In this document: in pieces, positions 30,501-38,022 of the stretch | How positions within the stretch are numbered: position 1 is the first letter of the stretch | Layout of the letters: each line of letters starts with the position of its first letter | Source of the DNA: Siphlonurus alternatus | Taxonomy: Eukaryota; Arthropoda; Insecta; Ephemeroptera; Siphlonuridae | NCBI GenBank assembly: GCA_949825025.1 | Contig: OX463778.1 | Span: 17,266,196 to 17,330,195, forward strand | DNA: 64,000 nucleotides | Direction of reading: 5' to 3' | The notes under the pieces: generated by a model | What the model saw: the letters and a program-made list of their open reading frames with translations, nothing else | The model's database searches: none | What the model was told of the DNA's origin: nothing | Translations under genes and position numbers: made by a program

Positions 30501-32503
30501 TTCAGGGTGTATGTTGTCAATGCCAGGAGACTTTTTGTTCTTTAATTTTCTTATTGCAATTTCAAGTTCATTTAAAGTAAATGGTTTGTTTGCTTTATAA
30601 CAACCATTTACATAAGGTGTTTTCCTTAATTTAATATGCTTTTTGTTTATTTTCTTACTTTGATTTGTGAGGTGTTTACACAGAGCTTCAGCTTTATCTT
30701 TGTCTTCAATCAAGGTCTTGCCCTTAAAACTCATAGGTTCATTCTTCTCTACTTGTTTTTGCCTTCTTCCGCATAGAGATGAGAAGAATCTGTGGGCTTT
30801 AGCACCATCTTTTCTATAGTCAATATTTGACAATTCTTCCCTAAACTTAGATCTCTTGCTTTCTATTACACAATTTGTCATTTCAGCCTGACATTTTCTT
30901 AACTTGATCATATCCTCTTGACGTTGTGTTTCTTGTGCTTTTTTTCTTGCTTTATCTCTCAATAAGGCACGTCTAGTTAAGTTCTCATTCCAAAAGGGTT
31001 TATATTTCTTTACTTTCCCACGGGGGATGGCCTGCCCTGCACACACATGAAGCGCGTCAACCAATTTAGAGGTACTCGTGTCTACATTATTTGTTATGAT
31101 ATTCTCCGTTAGCATTTTTTCAGACAAAGATGTAAACCTCTTCCAGTCCGCTTTTTTAAAATTCCAGCTCCTCCTTATTTTATTTGGTTCTTTTTGATCT
31201 TTTGTTTTTCTAGTTACTTTAATCATACAGTGCCCAGCTCCTGTTGGACTTTCCAAGTTAAGCTGTTGGATATCTGCCAATATATTTACATGAGAAATTA
31301 CCAAGTCCGGTCTTGAATTATGTCCTCCATATGATAGAAATGTAAATTTGTCTGTATGCTTATCAACTAGTTGGATTGTGTTACTATTAATGAAATCTTC
31401 TATTGCAACTCCCACTTTGGTTGTAGATTTGTAGTTCCATGTTTTATTTGGTGCATTAAAATCTCCAACTAAAACTGTATATTTATCGATTTCTAACGAG
31501 TCCAAAGCTTTGGGCTCATTATTAGGTGCATTGTAAACTATGAAAAATCTTGTTCTTTTTCCTTTTTTCCATAAATCCAATTGTGCAATTTCAATTTTAT
31601 CATTTTCTTCCATACTATGTATTATTTTATAGTCTGCAGTGTAACATTTTTTAGCTCCGATTATTAGACCTGATGCTATTTGACGATTTCTGGGGAGACA
31701 ATAAATATTGTAGTTGTTTAACAGTAGCTCGTTTCTTCTTTTCTCATCCGTTATAGCTCCAGCCTCTGCTAAACCAAATGCGTCAATATCATGTAAATTT
31801 AGATGATGTTGTACTTCTGTATATTTTGCATCGGTAACTCCACCGGCGTTCCAAAATAGAAAACTTGTGTTGCCCTGAAAAGGGCAGTTTCTTCTCTCTT
31901 GATGTTTTTTGCTTGCCATGGGCATTTTTTCTCAGCCGTTTAGTCTAAACCAGGGGGCACGTGAGCAACTCTTCGATCTTGAGAAAGCGTTGTCTCGGAC
32001 GCGGCTGAGACCACCCCCGCTATTTTACTTCTAAATTCAATTTAAGTCAAGAGATAGCTAATTGCTATTGTATATCTGATATATATAATATATTTTTACA
32101 TTGATTCAAGTTCCGCTATTTCTTTATGAATACACCCTTTCAATTTTCTGTTTACAGTAGTTAAAGTTCATATTCATAAAATAATTTGTTGGATAATTGT
32201 ACTTTACTATCTGAAAATATGTGTACTTTTTATTGCAGCACCTGAACAATCTTCATCATAAACAGTATCTATAATATATACATATTATTTATTTAATTTA
32301 TAAGTACGTACATAATATTTTTCAGTTTTGAAGTGTATTGTCCGATATAAATTGTCAAGTACTAGGTAATTGCCACATGGCACCTTTAATATTTTTAGAA
32401 TATGATTGTCATCTGTACTGATTGTCATGTTGTGTTTCAGGACCGCGGAGAGGGGGGGCGTGGAGGGAGGGGTGGTGGCCGTGGAGGCCCCCCTCGTAAC
32501 TGA
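12598..32503 (+). CDS. YTHDF: YTH-domain m6A reader (YTHDF family)
   Basis: Six coding exons join in phase: 12598-12634, 20431-20501, 25164-25995, 26543-26741, 27377-27860 and 32441-32503, giving 561 aa (human YTHDF1-3 are about 560-585). The start gives [12 protein letters not shown], matching the family opening (..QRPKGQGNK). The N-terminal half is low-complexity (Tyr/Gly/Ala, then Pro/Gln) with the conserved SDPYM..YY and [10 protein letters not shown] motifs; such regions drive phase separation in the family. The YTH domain spans about 362-510. The m6A cage tryptophans are W387 ([15 protein letters not shown]), W442 and W447 ([10 protein letters not shown]). The protein acts in the cytoplasm on m6A-marked mRNA. 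The last exon encodes a Gly/Arg-rich tail ([12 protein letters not shown]), absent from vertebrate YTHDFs as I know them. Introns 1, 2 and 5 are packed with transposons. Confidence 0.95.
12635..14666. other. YTHDF intron 1, proximal part
   Basis: Mostly AT-rich intron with many short TACTGTA/TACAGTA words. A TGACGTCA lies at 13138-13145 beside GGACTGCCGTGAGAG. Positions 13556-13640 hold a LINE 3' end on the minus strand (next entry). No exon is recognised. Confidence 0.5.
13556..13640 (-). mobile_element. 3' tail fragment of the 38-44 kb LINE family
   Basis: Read on the minus strand it ends CGAGCCACCGTGGCGTAGCC then ACATTTGCCGCGTTAAT and an (ATT)n tail. It matches the 3' end of the LINE at 44485-44545. 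About 85 bp survive. The translated remnant FKRGL..PSRATVA.PHLPR agrees with the C-terminus there. Confidence 0.7.
14667..15061. repeat. TTAA-type palindromic MITE, second core type (CCATTTGATTAACATG)
   Basis: It begins TTAAGGGTAAGATAACAC and ends GTGTTATCTTACCCTTAG. The termini resemble the GGGTAAG subfamily but the core differs: TGATTAACATGTAAACCTTA, GAGAGACAGTTCTTGGCA and TTCCCATGGAGACC at the centre. Related copies are at 52748-53136, 53490-53834 and 55878-56274. Confidence 0.8.
15402..17961. mobile_element. 2.56 kb pogo/Tc1-like non-autonomous element, TA target duplication
   Basis: Termini CAGTCAACCGGGGTAAC and GTTACCCCGGTTGACTG are flanked by TA at 15400-15401 and 17962-17963. The phrase CCTTCAA(A/T)GTTACCCC recurs inside each end (about 15421, 15580-15622, 17558-17600), so the subterminal regions are themselves repeated. 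There is no DDE transposase ORF. Poly-T, poly-C (17239-17260) and G-rich tracts fill the interior. The TA duplication with a CAGT terminus fits the pogo branch of Tc1/mariner. A small MITE is nested at 15850-16010. Confidence 0.7.
15850..16010. repeat. 161-bp MITE nested in the pogo-like element
   Basis: A near-perfect hairpin: TGGGGG-CATTCGCAAAGCAC and TTTAACCCCAACTTT at the left are mirrored at the right by GTGCTTTGTGAATG-CCCCCA. A central TACCAGGGATAAAA/TTTTATCCCTGGTA pair closes the stem. Confidence 0.75.
18147..20340. mobile_element. 2.2 kb non-autonomous DNA transposon, CAGGGTGTATACC ends
   Basis: Terminal CAGGGTGTATACC is mirrored by GGTATACACCCTG, flanked by the 6-bp direct repeat TTATAT (18141-18146, 20341-20346). 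Subterminal CTGGAAAAACC and CATGGAATTTC words recur at both ends. A second inverted repeat lies inside (about 18935-19150 against 19320-19445, sharing CCCTGAAAATTCAGAAATTTAGG and its complement in shorter pieces). A MITE is nested at 19544-19710. TGACGTCA occurs at 18483-18490 beside GATCGCGCGCG. The terminus resembles hAT elements but the duplication I can see is 6 bp, so class is uncertain. Confidence 0.65.
19544..19710. repeat. 167-bp MITE with 31-bp inverted ends
   Basis: The left end GTCCCTCGTCCGGAATAATG continues as AGCTATCTGCC. It is mirrored by GGCAGATAGCT and CATTATTCCGGATGAGGGAC. The centre has a further TTTGAATT...AATTCAAA pairing. A decayed relative lies at 1613-1857. Confidence 0.75.
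20719..21664. mobile_element. Mariner-like MITE, copy A (empty site)
   Basis: Long inverted ends starting CGAGGGTCGTATGATAAGTT, with TA on both sides (20717-20718, 21665-21666), are typical of Tc1/mariner insertion. The 946-bp copy carries a 31-bp tandem duplication around AGGTCAGATACAAATTTTTA near 20805-20865. Its middle (GCAATATAATTATATCATT) is the uninterrupted form of the site occupied in copy B. The short ORFs it contains are repeated in copy B and are not genes. Confidence 0.8.
21713..21892. repeat. MITE with GGGTTTAAAAAGTGTCT ends, copy 1
   Basis: CCGAAAAGGGTTTAAAAAGTGTCTTG at the left is partly mirrored by AGACACTTTTTAAACTCCCTTCGG. The inner part holds GATGTCACCC and ACATCATATCGGCA. 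A reversed copy lies at 57132-57318 in DCAF17. The rest of 21667-22271 is unremarkable intron. Confidence 0.6.
22755..24141. mobile_element. 1387-bp giant hairpin element nested in copy B
   Basis: Two arms of about 460 bp (22755-23213 and 23684-24141) are near-perfect reverse complements, beginning GAGGAATTTGCATGCGTG. Each arm carries TGACGTCA (22911-22918, 23979-23986) beside GGCGATGCGCCATCGCC-like sequence. The 470-bp loop holds a tRNA-like segment. Comparison with copy A shows that only AT was duplicated on insertion. It is related to the 449-bp palindrome at 4716-5164. No protein is encoded. Confidence 0.75.
23306..23380 (-). pseudogene. tRNA-like segment in the loop of the hairpin element
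   Basis: On the minus strand GTGGTCGAGTGGAAAAGCAC resembles a D-arm with an A box. CTCGC-ATTCCAT-GCAAG forms an anticodon stem with one mismatch; the loop would read TCC. GGGGTTCAAACCT resembles a T-arm and B box. The acceptor stem does not pair. This is a degenerate tRNA or a tRNA-derived promoter, not a functional tRNA gene as it stands. Confidence 0.4.
24582..25163. other. YTHDF intron 2 end, no feature seen
   Basis: AT-rich intron with a poly-T run near 24955-24970 and the acceptor GTGTTGCAG at its end. Introns 3 (25996-26542) and 4 (26742-27376) are also plain, with no repeat or exon recognised. Confidence 0.5.
27861..28160. other. YTHDF intron 5, 5' part, no feature seen
   Basis: AT-rich intron between exon 5 and the LINE, with a poly-T run at about 28061-28079. 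The intron's far end (32033-32440) is likewise featureless apart from its acceptor TGTGTTTCAG. Confidence 0.5.
28173..32020 (-). mobile_element. Complete non-LTR retrotransposon (I-group type) in YTHDF intron 5
   Basis: This 3848-bp insertion is antisense to YTHDF. It is bounded by the 12-bp target duplication TATTTTACTTCT (28161-28172 and 32021-32032), so both ends are preserved. The minus-strand 5' end is a GC-rich leader of about 95 bp starting GCGGGGGTGGTCTC. The 3' end is a short region closing in a (GAA)n tail, a usual LINE tail type. The single ORF is intact. There is no upstream ORF1 encoding a gag-like RNA-binding protein, although I-group LINEs usually have one. A second, interrupted copy begins at 61128. 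Confidence 0.9.
28215..31925 (-). CDS. LINE polyprotein: AP endonuclease, reverse transcriptase, RNase H
   Basis: An intact 1236-aa ORF. An apurinic-type endonuclease occupies about residues 15-235 ([20 protein letters not shown] near 153, SRPDLVIS). Reverse transcriptase spans about 430-720 ([53 protein letters not shown], and catalytic FADDVLIW near 685). RNase H spans about 975-1110, with acidic residues in YTDGSA (near 980), FDGEVQAIK and LLSDSTAA and the WIPAHC...NEQAD end. A CKLC-x8-H-x3-C zinc-binding motif follows near 1187. This domain order is that of the I/Ingi/LOA-type group. All catalytic motifs look intact, so the copy may be active or recently so. It would nick target DNA, copy its RNA and degrade the hybrid. 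Confidence 0.95.
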   Translation of the reverse strand: MPMASKKHQERRNCPFQGNTSFLFWNAGGVTDAKYTEVQHHLNLHDIDAFGLAEAGAITDEKRRNELLLNNYNIYCLPRNRQIASGLIIGAKKCYTADYKIIHSMEENDKIEIAQLDLWKKGKRTRFFIVYNAPNNEPKALDSLEIDKYTVLVGDFNAPNKTWNYKSTTKVGVAIEDFINSNTIQLVDKHTDKFTFLSYGGHNSRPDLVISHVNILADIQQLNLESPTGAGHCMIKVTRKTKDQKEPNKIRRSWNFKKADWKRFTSLSEKMLTENIITNNVDTSTSKLVDALHVCAGQAIPRGKVKKYKPFWNENLTRRALLRDKARKKAQETQRQEDMIKLRKCQAEMTNCVIESKRSKFREELSNIDYRKDGAKAHRFFSSLCGRRQKQVEKNEPMSFKGKTLIEDKDKAEALCKHLTNQSKKINKKHIKLRKTPYVNGCYKANKPFTLNELEIAIRKLKNKKSPGIDNIHPEIIKYLGPIGKNTLLKLINLTWKNNIPETWRKAEIIPLLKNGKDPKDPGSYRPIALTSILAKIAEHMVNQRLKSYLEINKKLAPEQAGFRSHRSTTDQVTFFSQKAKEGFNRKESTLAVFVDFKAAFDTVWRQKLLQKMKEMQVPVNLHRWVKNFLSQRFIRVKMNDSKSKFRQTSTGVPQGAVTSPLLFNVLINDLPQELKKIAGIEVRMFADDVLIWTTGKDMKKLNTIMNKALKKLAEWTDENGLIINTEKTTYDYYSLKKNPQHDINLRYNNISLKQVQNPIYLGVTLDRRLSGEVHLERNADKGKKRLSLMKRAASVKWGADRETLATTYKTYVRPVLEYGTEPFVTATKASTSAVDKVQNQALRIINGAVRSTPIAAMEINTNIEPLQERRNKAAMKLHEKLIRLEEEDWNQYQPSSMKTQETFIEKTTKLKKEYLNPAILQRKREKISENYLSVATVNVQHSIKIEGISNKKSLLEEELRQLANKEIHRKYPLPDWLHIYTDGSATPGVGNAGAGVYCKLFQESAPTSKYGSNFDGEVQAIKIALKKINSQTKYSKIVLLSDSTAAIQAIASPESQDQRVAECKKLIQNHQDNSITIVLQWIPAHCSIHGNEQADYLAKMGSKMTQPTTNISIYSIQAHINSAVKQKVDLDWKKQASDKVWGDLIFKLAKTHIYNRLTDTAKFRLDTGHDYLGCYQKRFKIQDSDICKLCKKEPQDRGHLFRCSALKAELDLLPGNMKREEQESYLYWLARSKMA

Positions 32504-33081
32504 GAATCCAGCGGGTCACAGTAGACTAGAAATTAGTGAATACCACGTAGCAAGCTCAAGCAAAACAGTATTCTCTTTGTTGTGAAATACTATTTAGTCA
32601 GTCAGGGTAATCATTTTTTGAAGAACTGAAAAGGTTTACTAAAAATAACAATATAAAAAAAGTACATGCAAACAAAAATATGCTCTCAGTTATTTAAAAA
32701 TAAAAAAGTTGAGACGAATATGGCTTGATAGTTTGATACTTGTTGCGTGCTCAAGCGTATCAACTACTGTAAAGTGTTGGGATGTAATTTTCCTTATTAT
32801 TTTAAAATTATTAAAGAGAAAACTTGGATATTGTTTGAGCTTGCCTGTGAGTGCTGAAAGTTAGGCTGCCCAATCCCGGGTCCACATGGATTGGACGTAT
32901 GTCTTGCATATAAATCAGTTTTTAACTTGATTCTTTGGAAAAAACAATAGAATTTTTTATACTTTTTATTTTTTGTGCATATATTGAATGTTTTTAATTA
33001 ATTTTTACCGCCTGGGCTTTGATATACTTATAACTGCTTCTTTTGTGTGTGCACACTGAAGCAATCTATTATGTCTGACCA

Positions 33082-33118
<37 letters not shown>

Positions 33119-34520
33119 ATTCTATGTTAAAGAAAGCAACATTTCTTTAACCATTTTTGTGTTGACATTATGTTATATCCTAACTATCATGACTTTTCCT
33201 AGTAAAAGCTTAAGTTCTTATTGTAACCTGCAAGTAATAATTATTTCTGGCTCCACTAAGCTTTATTTTGACTACTTTTTTGGTTGTATCTGAGATAAAG
33301 CCATTGTTATCATAATACATAATATATAATGAATCCTTTAATATCATGATTTTTGTGTCCAATGATAGTGCTGCTGACAGCATACTTAAATTATGTAACA
33401 CAGTTATATGTGGACTCGGGAAGCTTACCACAACCTAGTGTGTGTGTGTGTGGGGGACTTGTTGTCTCACTTCATTATTTTGCCGGGCCATTTTGTGTGC
33501 GGCCAAGCACGCTGCCAGAACAGCCCTCTTGGCTATTGTGTTCTTGCATTTCAGCAACAATTTGCGGACTTAAAACATTAAAAATTCAATGCATGTTTTA
33601 ATTTTATTAAACTGGCTGCGTGTTCATAAATTTTATGCAACTCTTATTGTCATGTTATGTTACACTGAGGTCTTAGAAGGCCATTTAAACACAAACCTAA
33701 TCCACTCAAACGCTGTGCATAAAACATCAAGTGGCCAAGTTCAGAAGCCAAAGCAAGAAGCAATCCTCTCCGAAAATAGTGGTTTTATTCCGAACAGAAA
33801 GTGGTTTTGTATTTTTTTTTTTTTTTTTTGGTGGTGTGTGAATAGAACTTAACATGTGGTGGTTTGTTGAACTTAAAAAATTTCTCCTTTAAAATATTAA
33901 AATATATATACATAAAAAAACTCGGTGAAAAAATGTAAAAAATGGTGGACCCTTATATAATGAATTTTACTTCAGAAATTAGTGCAATTTTAATTAAATA
34001 GACATTTTTCTCTAAAAAAGAAAAAAAAAAAAAAAAAGATAAGAAAAGAAAAAGAATTCCCTCCCTTCCTAAAACTTAAAACATTTTTTATTTCTGAACT
34101 TTTTAAAAAAATCAATTTAAAAGACAGTGTGTTTCATTTTACAATTAAAAAAAAAAAAAACATGAACCTTTTTATTGAACCAAATAATTAATAATTAAAA
34201 TGAACTTGAACAGGTTTCTTCAGTGAAGGAAAGAACTCGGTGTAGTGCAGTGATGGACCACAGAAAATACAAAAAAACAGTTTAATTGGCATAAAAAAAA
34301 AACTTTAACAAATTTTACCCTTGTTGTTATTGGACTTATTCAATGCTGGTATGCATATGATTTCCCCCTTCCTGGTGCATCTATAATAATAATGCTATTA
34401 TTAATGATATATTATCTACTGTTCATATTGTGTGTTGTATCCGCCAATAAGAAAGCACTCTGGGTGGCTTACACGGAAACGTCTCGTTGCGTTGTTATTT
34501 TCTTCCTATTCCAATTAAAC
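32504..34520. other. YTHDF 3' UTR and downstream flank
   Basis: Non-coding. It probably holds a long 3' UTR, since several AT-rich polyadenylation-like sites occur (for example AATAAA near 32698). Homopolymer T runs lie at 33087-33115 and 33811-33829, with a (TG)n run near 33440. Short ORFs at 33353-33852 show no conserved motif. No repeat family is recognised. Confidence 0.45.
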
Positions 34521-34534
34521 ATTATAGATTATAG

Positions 34535-34765
34535 GCAGGGATCGGATGCGGATGCAGATGCAAGATGCACACGGATGCGCAAAAATGGGCTTGCATCCGC
34601 ATCCGTGCATCCCAGATGCACAGGAAAAAAAGAATGCATCCGGATGCGCATCCCAGATGCACGGGGAAAAATGAATGCATCCGGATGCGCATCCCAGATG
34701 CATGAAAAATAAATTTGCATCCGGATGCGCATCCACGGATGCACGAAAAATAAATTTGCATCCAT
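34535..34765. repeat. 40-bp palindromic minisatellite, block 1
   Basis: About four units of the form TGCATCCGGATGCGCATCCC then AGATGCA-GAAAAATAAATT. The block is preceded by a leader GATCGGATGCGGATGCAGAT ... AAAATGGGCTTGCATCCGCA. GGATGCGCATCC is itself a palindrome. ORFs here in several frames (runs of MRIRMHSFFP-type peptide) are repeat artefacts. Confidence 0.85.
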
Positions 34766-34867
34766 TTAACACTTTTTTTTCTCTTTTTTATCAAGTTTTT
34801 TGCTAATTGCCTCTAAATAAATCTTTAACACGAGGCATATTTTTTAACTTTATTTGCCACTTGTCGT

Positions 34868-35245
34868 TTAAGGTAGAGATAATACGGATCAGCTGGCCCA
34901 ATGCTAGAAAAATCCCATTCATAAAAATTATGAAAAAATTTTAAAATGTTTTCCTCTACATCCCCTATCAGTAGGTAAAATATCAGGTATACAAAAACGA
35001 GCTAGTTTTCGAGTTATTAATTTTTAAAGTTGACTAATTTAACATGGAAGTTCCATTTCTCAATGTTAAATTAGAGAACTTTAAAAATTAATAACTCGAA
35101 AACTAGCTCGTTTTTGTATACCTGATATTTTACCTACTGATAGGGGATGTAGAGGAGAACATTTTAAATTTTTTTCATAATTTTTATTTTATGAATGGGA
35201 TTTTTTTAGCATTGGGCCAGCTGACCCGTATTATCTCTACCTTAA
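34868..35245. repeat. TTAA-type palindromic MITE between minisatellite blocks
   Basis: A complete GGTAGAGATAA-subfamily copy with TTAA on each edge, close in sequence to 7509-7887 and 10087-10459. It has a small 4-5 bp expansion in the right arm (TTTTTATTTTATGAATGGG). Confidence 0.85.
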
Positions 35246-35279
35246 AAATTACAAGAAACAAAGTGTATTATAAAAACCA

Positions 35280-35545
35280 AAGATCGGATGCAGATGCAAG
35301 ATGCACACGGATGCGCAAAAATGGGCTTGCATCCGCATCCGTGCATCCCAGATGCACGGGAAAAAATTAATGCATCCGGATGCGCATCTCAGATGCATGG
35401 AAAATAAATTTGCATCCGGATGCGCATCCCAGATGCATGAAAAATAAATTTGCATCCGGATGCGCATCCATGGATGCACGAAAAATTAATTTGCATCCGG
35501 ATGCGCATCTCGGATGCACGAAAAAAACGCGTGCATCCGGTCCCT
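35280..35545. repeat. 40-bp palindromic minisatellite, block 2
   Basis: About five units of the same 40-bp repeat in the same orientation as block 1. It opens with the same leader (GATGCAAGATGCACACGGAT). The order leader, array, MITE, leader, array shows a segment duplication, not a simple insertion into one array. Confidence 0.85.
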
Positions 35546-35548
35546 GGA

Positions 35549-35700
35549 TTATAGTCAAGCAAGCGAGAGTTCGACCATGAAAATTGCCGGAAATGATGTA
35601 CGGGAACTTCCGATTGCGGGTTATACCATGGCAACCGGAAGCAAAAACTACCGAAATTACGTCATTTCCGTGGTCGAACTCTCACTTTGCTGGACTATAA
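35549..35700. repeat. 152-bp MITE
   Basis: Inverted ends: TTATAGTCAAGCAAGCGAGA then GTTCGACCA at the left, and TGGTCGAACTCTCACTTTGC then TGGACTATAA at the right. A GGAAATGA-GTACGG...TTACGTCATTTCCG pair closes the stem. It directly abuts the minisatellite. Confidence 0.65.
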
Positions 35701-36133
35701 TACCTTGAAAATGACTAATTTGTCTCATTCCTTGCCTTATAGTTTTAAGGCATAGTAATTTATTCCATTTTGATTTTAATGCTTATTTTTTAGACTGGAG
35801 AATTGAATTGCCCACCAAAAGCAGATAATTAAAACCTGAATAATATTTTGTCATTGTATATATTTGAATATAATTATATATTATAATAAATTGTTTATTG
35901 AACACATAATATATATATTATAGGACCTCTTATAATATATAATTTTATTTGTATTATATATAGAATTTATAGTCAATTTTTTAAAGATTTTTTTTAATCC
36001 GACACTATAATATATAGCTATTATATATATATAATATATATATATATATATAATGATATAAGTATAATCAAACATAAAACACTCCTATATATATATTATA
36101 TATATATAATATATATATATATATTATATATAT

Positions 36134-36199
<66 letters not shown>

Positions 36200-36202
36200 G
36201 TT
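35701..36202. repeat. AT-rich flank ending in an (AT)n microsatellite
   Basis: Plain AT-rich DNA to about 36000, then an imperfect (AT)n tract to 36199 that abuts the large palindrome. No gene. Confidence 0.7.
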
Positions 36203-37917
36203 AGCACCCAAAGCCGAATTCGGGCAAAAGCCGAAAAAAATGCTCACATCTAGTTCTGCGCATCACGAAATGAGCCAAAGCCGAAGTGAGGTTTATTTTC
36301 GGCTTTGGCGCATTTCATTTTGAACAAAACTAGAACTGCTCAAATCGAAATGCGCCAAAGCCGATATGAGATTTTACTTCGGCCTTGGCGCATTTCATTT
36401 TGAGCAAAACTAGTTCTGCGCATCGCGGTTTGAGCAAAAGTCGAAATGATATTTTATTTCGGGTTTGGAGCAAAATTTTGAGCACATCTAGTTTTGCGCA
36501 AAATAAAGATGATTTTAATGACGAGATGATGATTTTAATTTTAATGATATTAATTTTAATTTTTTAAAAAGAAAAATAAAAAAACTAAGACACTAAACTT
36601 ATAATAAATATTATTAATGTTGTGAACTAATATATATCTTTCAAGCGCTGTTTAAAAATAAATTAATTAGGGAAAAAATAATGACTTTAAAATGCAATCA
36701 TACGTACAGTATATATACGTACGTACTGTACATACCTTATAAAAAATATTGTAGAATCTGTTGTTTTTATAAAACACTCCACCATTTCTGACACTTAATT
36801 ACTATATTTGATTATGTTTTTGTTAAATTAATAATTTTTTTGTTTTAAGAACTGCAGCTCAAATAAAATGGACATATACGCCACACGTTTTGAAGTATTC
36901 TTTAGGTTCACTCGCCCTCACCATTAGAAATATTGTCATGCACGCACTTGTAAATTTCATAGTTCTATGTCTTAATTAGAATTAGGCTATCATGCAATAC
37001 AGGTTGTTATCGGTACAACGAGATAAGAAAGTAGCCTTTACCTCTGCAATGAAGTTTAACCCCATTTGATTGCCGTATATAATATGTTTATGTATTGTGG
37101 CCGGCTGCTAAAATGTTCGAAGAAATAGAACTATGAAATTTACGTGCGTGCATGACAATATTTCTAATGGTGAGAGCGAGTGAATCTAAAGAATATATAC
37201 TTTAAAACGTGTGGCGTATATGTCCATTTTATTTGAGCTGCAGTTCTTAAAACAAAAAAATTATTAATTTAACAAAAACATAATCAAATATAGTAATTAA
37301 GTGTCAGAAATGGTGGAGTGTTTTATAAAAACAACAGATTCTACAATATTTTTTATAAGGTATGTACGTACGTATACTGTATGATTGCATTTTAAAGTCA
37401 TTATTTTTTTCCTAATTAATTTATTTTTCAACAGCGCTTAAAAGATATATATTAGTTCACAATATTAATAATATTTATTATAAGTTTAGTGTCTTAGTTT
37501 TTTTATTTTTCTTTTCAAAAAATTAAAATTAATATCATTAAAATTAAAATCATCATCTCGTCATTAAAATCATCTTTATTTTGTGCAAAACTAGATGTGC
37601 TCAAAATTTTGCTCCAAACCCGAAATAAAATATCATTTCGACTTTTGCTCAAACCGCGATGCGCAGAACTAGTTTTGCTCAAAATGAAATGCGCCAAAGC
37701 CGAAGTAAAATCTCATATCGGCTTTGGTGCATTTCGATTTGAGCAGATCTAGTTCAGGGCTATTCTTATAGGAGAATAACCCTGATCTAGTTTTGTTCAA
37801 AATGAAATGCGCCAAAGCCGAAAATAAACCTCACTTCGGCTTTGGCTCATTTCGTGATGCGCAGAACTAGATGTGAGCATTTTTTTCGGCTTTTGCCCGA
37901 ATTCGGCTTTGGGTGCT

Positions 37918-37922
<5 letters not shown>
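36203..37922. mobile_element. 1.7 kb near-perfect inverted repeat (giant hairpin element)
   Basis: The arms are 36203-36969 and 37130-37922, joined by a loop of about 160 bp. The ends are GTTAGCACCCAAAGCCGAAT and the complement. The phrase GCGCCAAAGCCGA recurs several times within each arm. Both arms encode the same 60-residue peptide in opposite strands, which confirms near identity but is not evidence of a gene. The right arm has a 37-bp foldback (AGGGCTATTCTTATAGGAGA..) not present in the left. (AT)n tracts flank both ends, hiding any target duplication. Confidence 0.8.
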
Positions 37923-37972
<50 letters not shown>

Positions 37973-37975
37973 CTA
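37919..37975. repeat. (AT)n microsatellite
   Basis: A pure AT dinucleotide tract joining the right end of the palindrome to the truncated LINE that starts at about 37990. Confidence 0.85.
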
Positions 37976-38022
37976 TAAAATTAAGCCAAATAACACGATA
38001 GACTTTGTTGTTATAATAATAA

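Noticed and set aside
33353..33852. Two ORFs of 82 and 87 codons downstream of YTHDF
   Set aside because: They lie in the probable 3' UTR, have no motif and end in homopolymer runs.
34392..35634. Several ORFs of 60-106 codons with MRIRMHSFFP/GCASGCKFIF-type peptides
   Set aside because: They read the 40-bp palindromic minisatellite in several frames and both strands; not proteins.
36385..37697. Identical 60-codon ORFs on opposite strands
   Set aside because: They are the two arms of the 1.7 kb palindrome. Identity comes from the inverted repeat, not from protein constraint.
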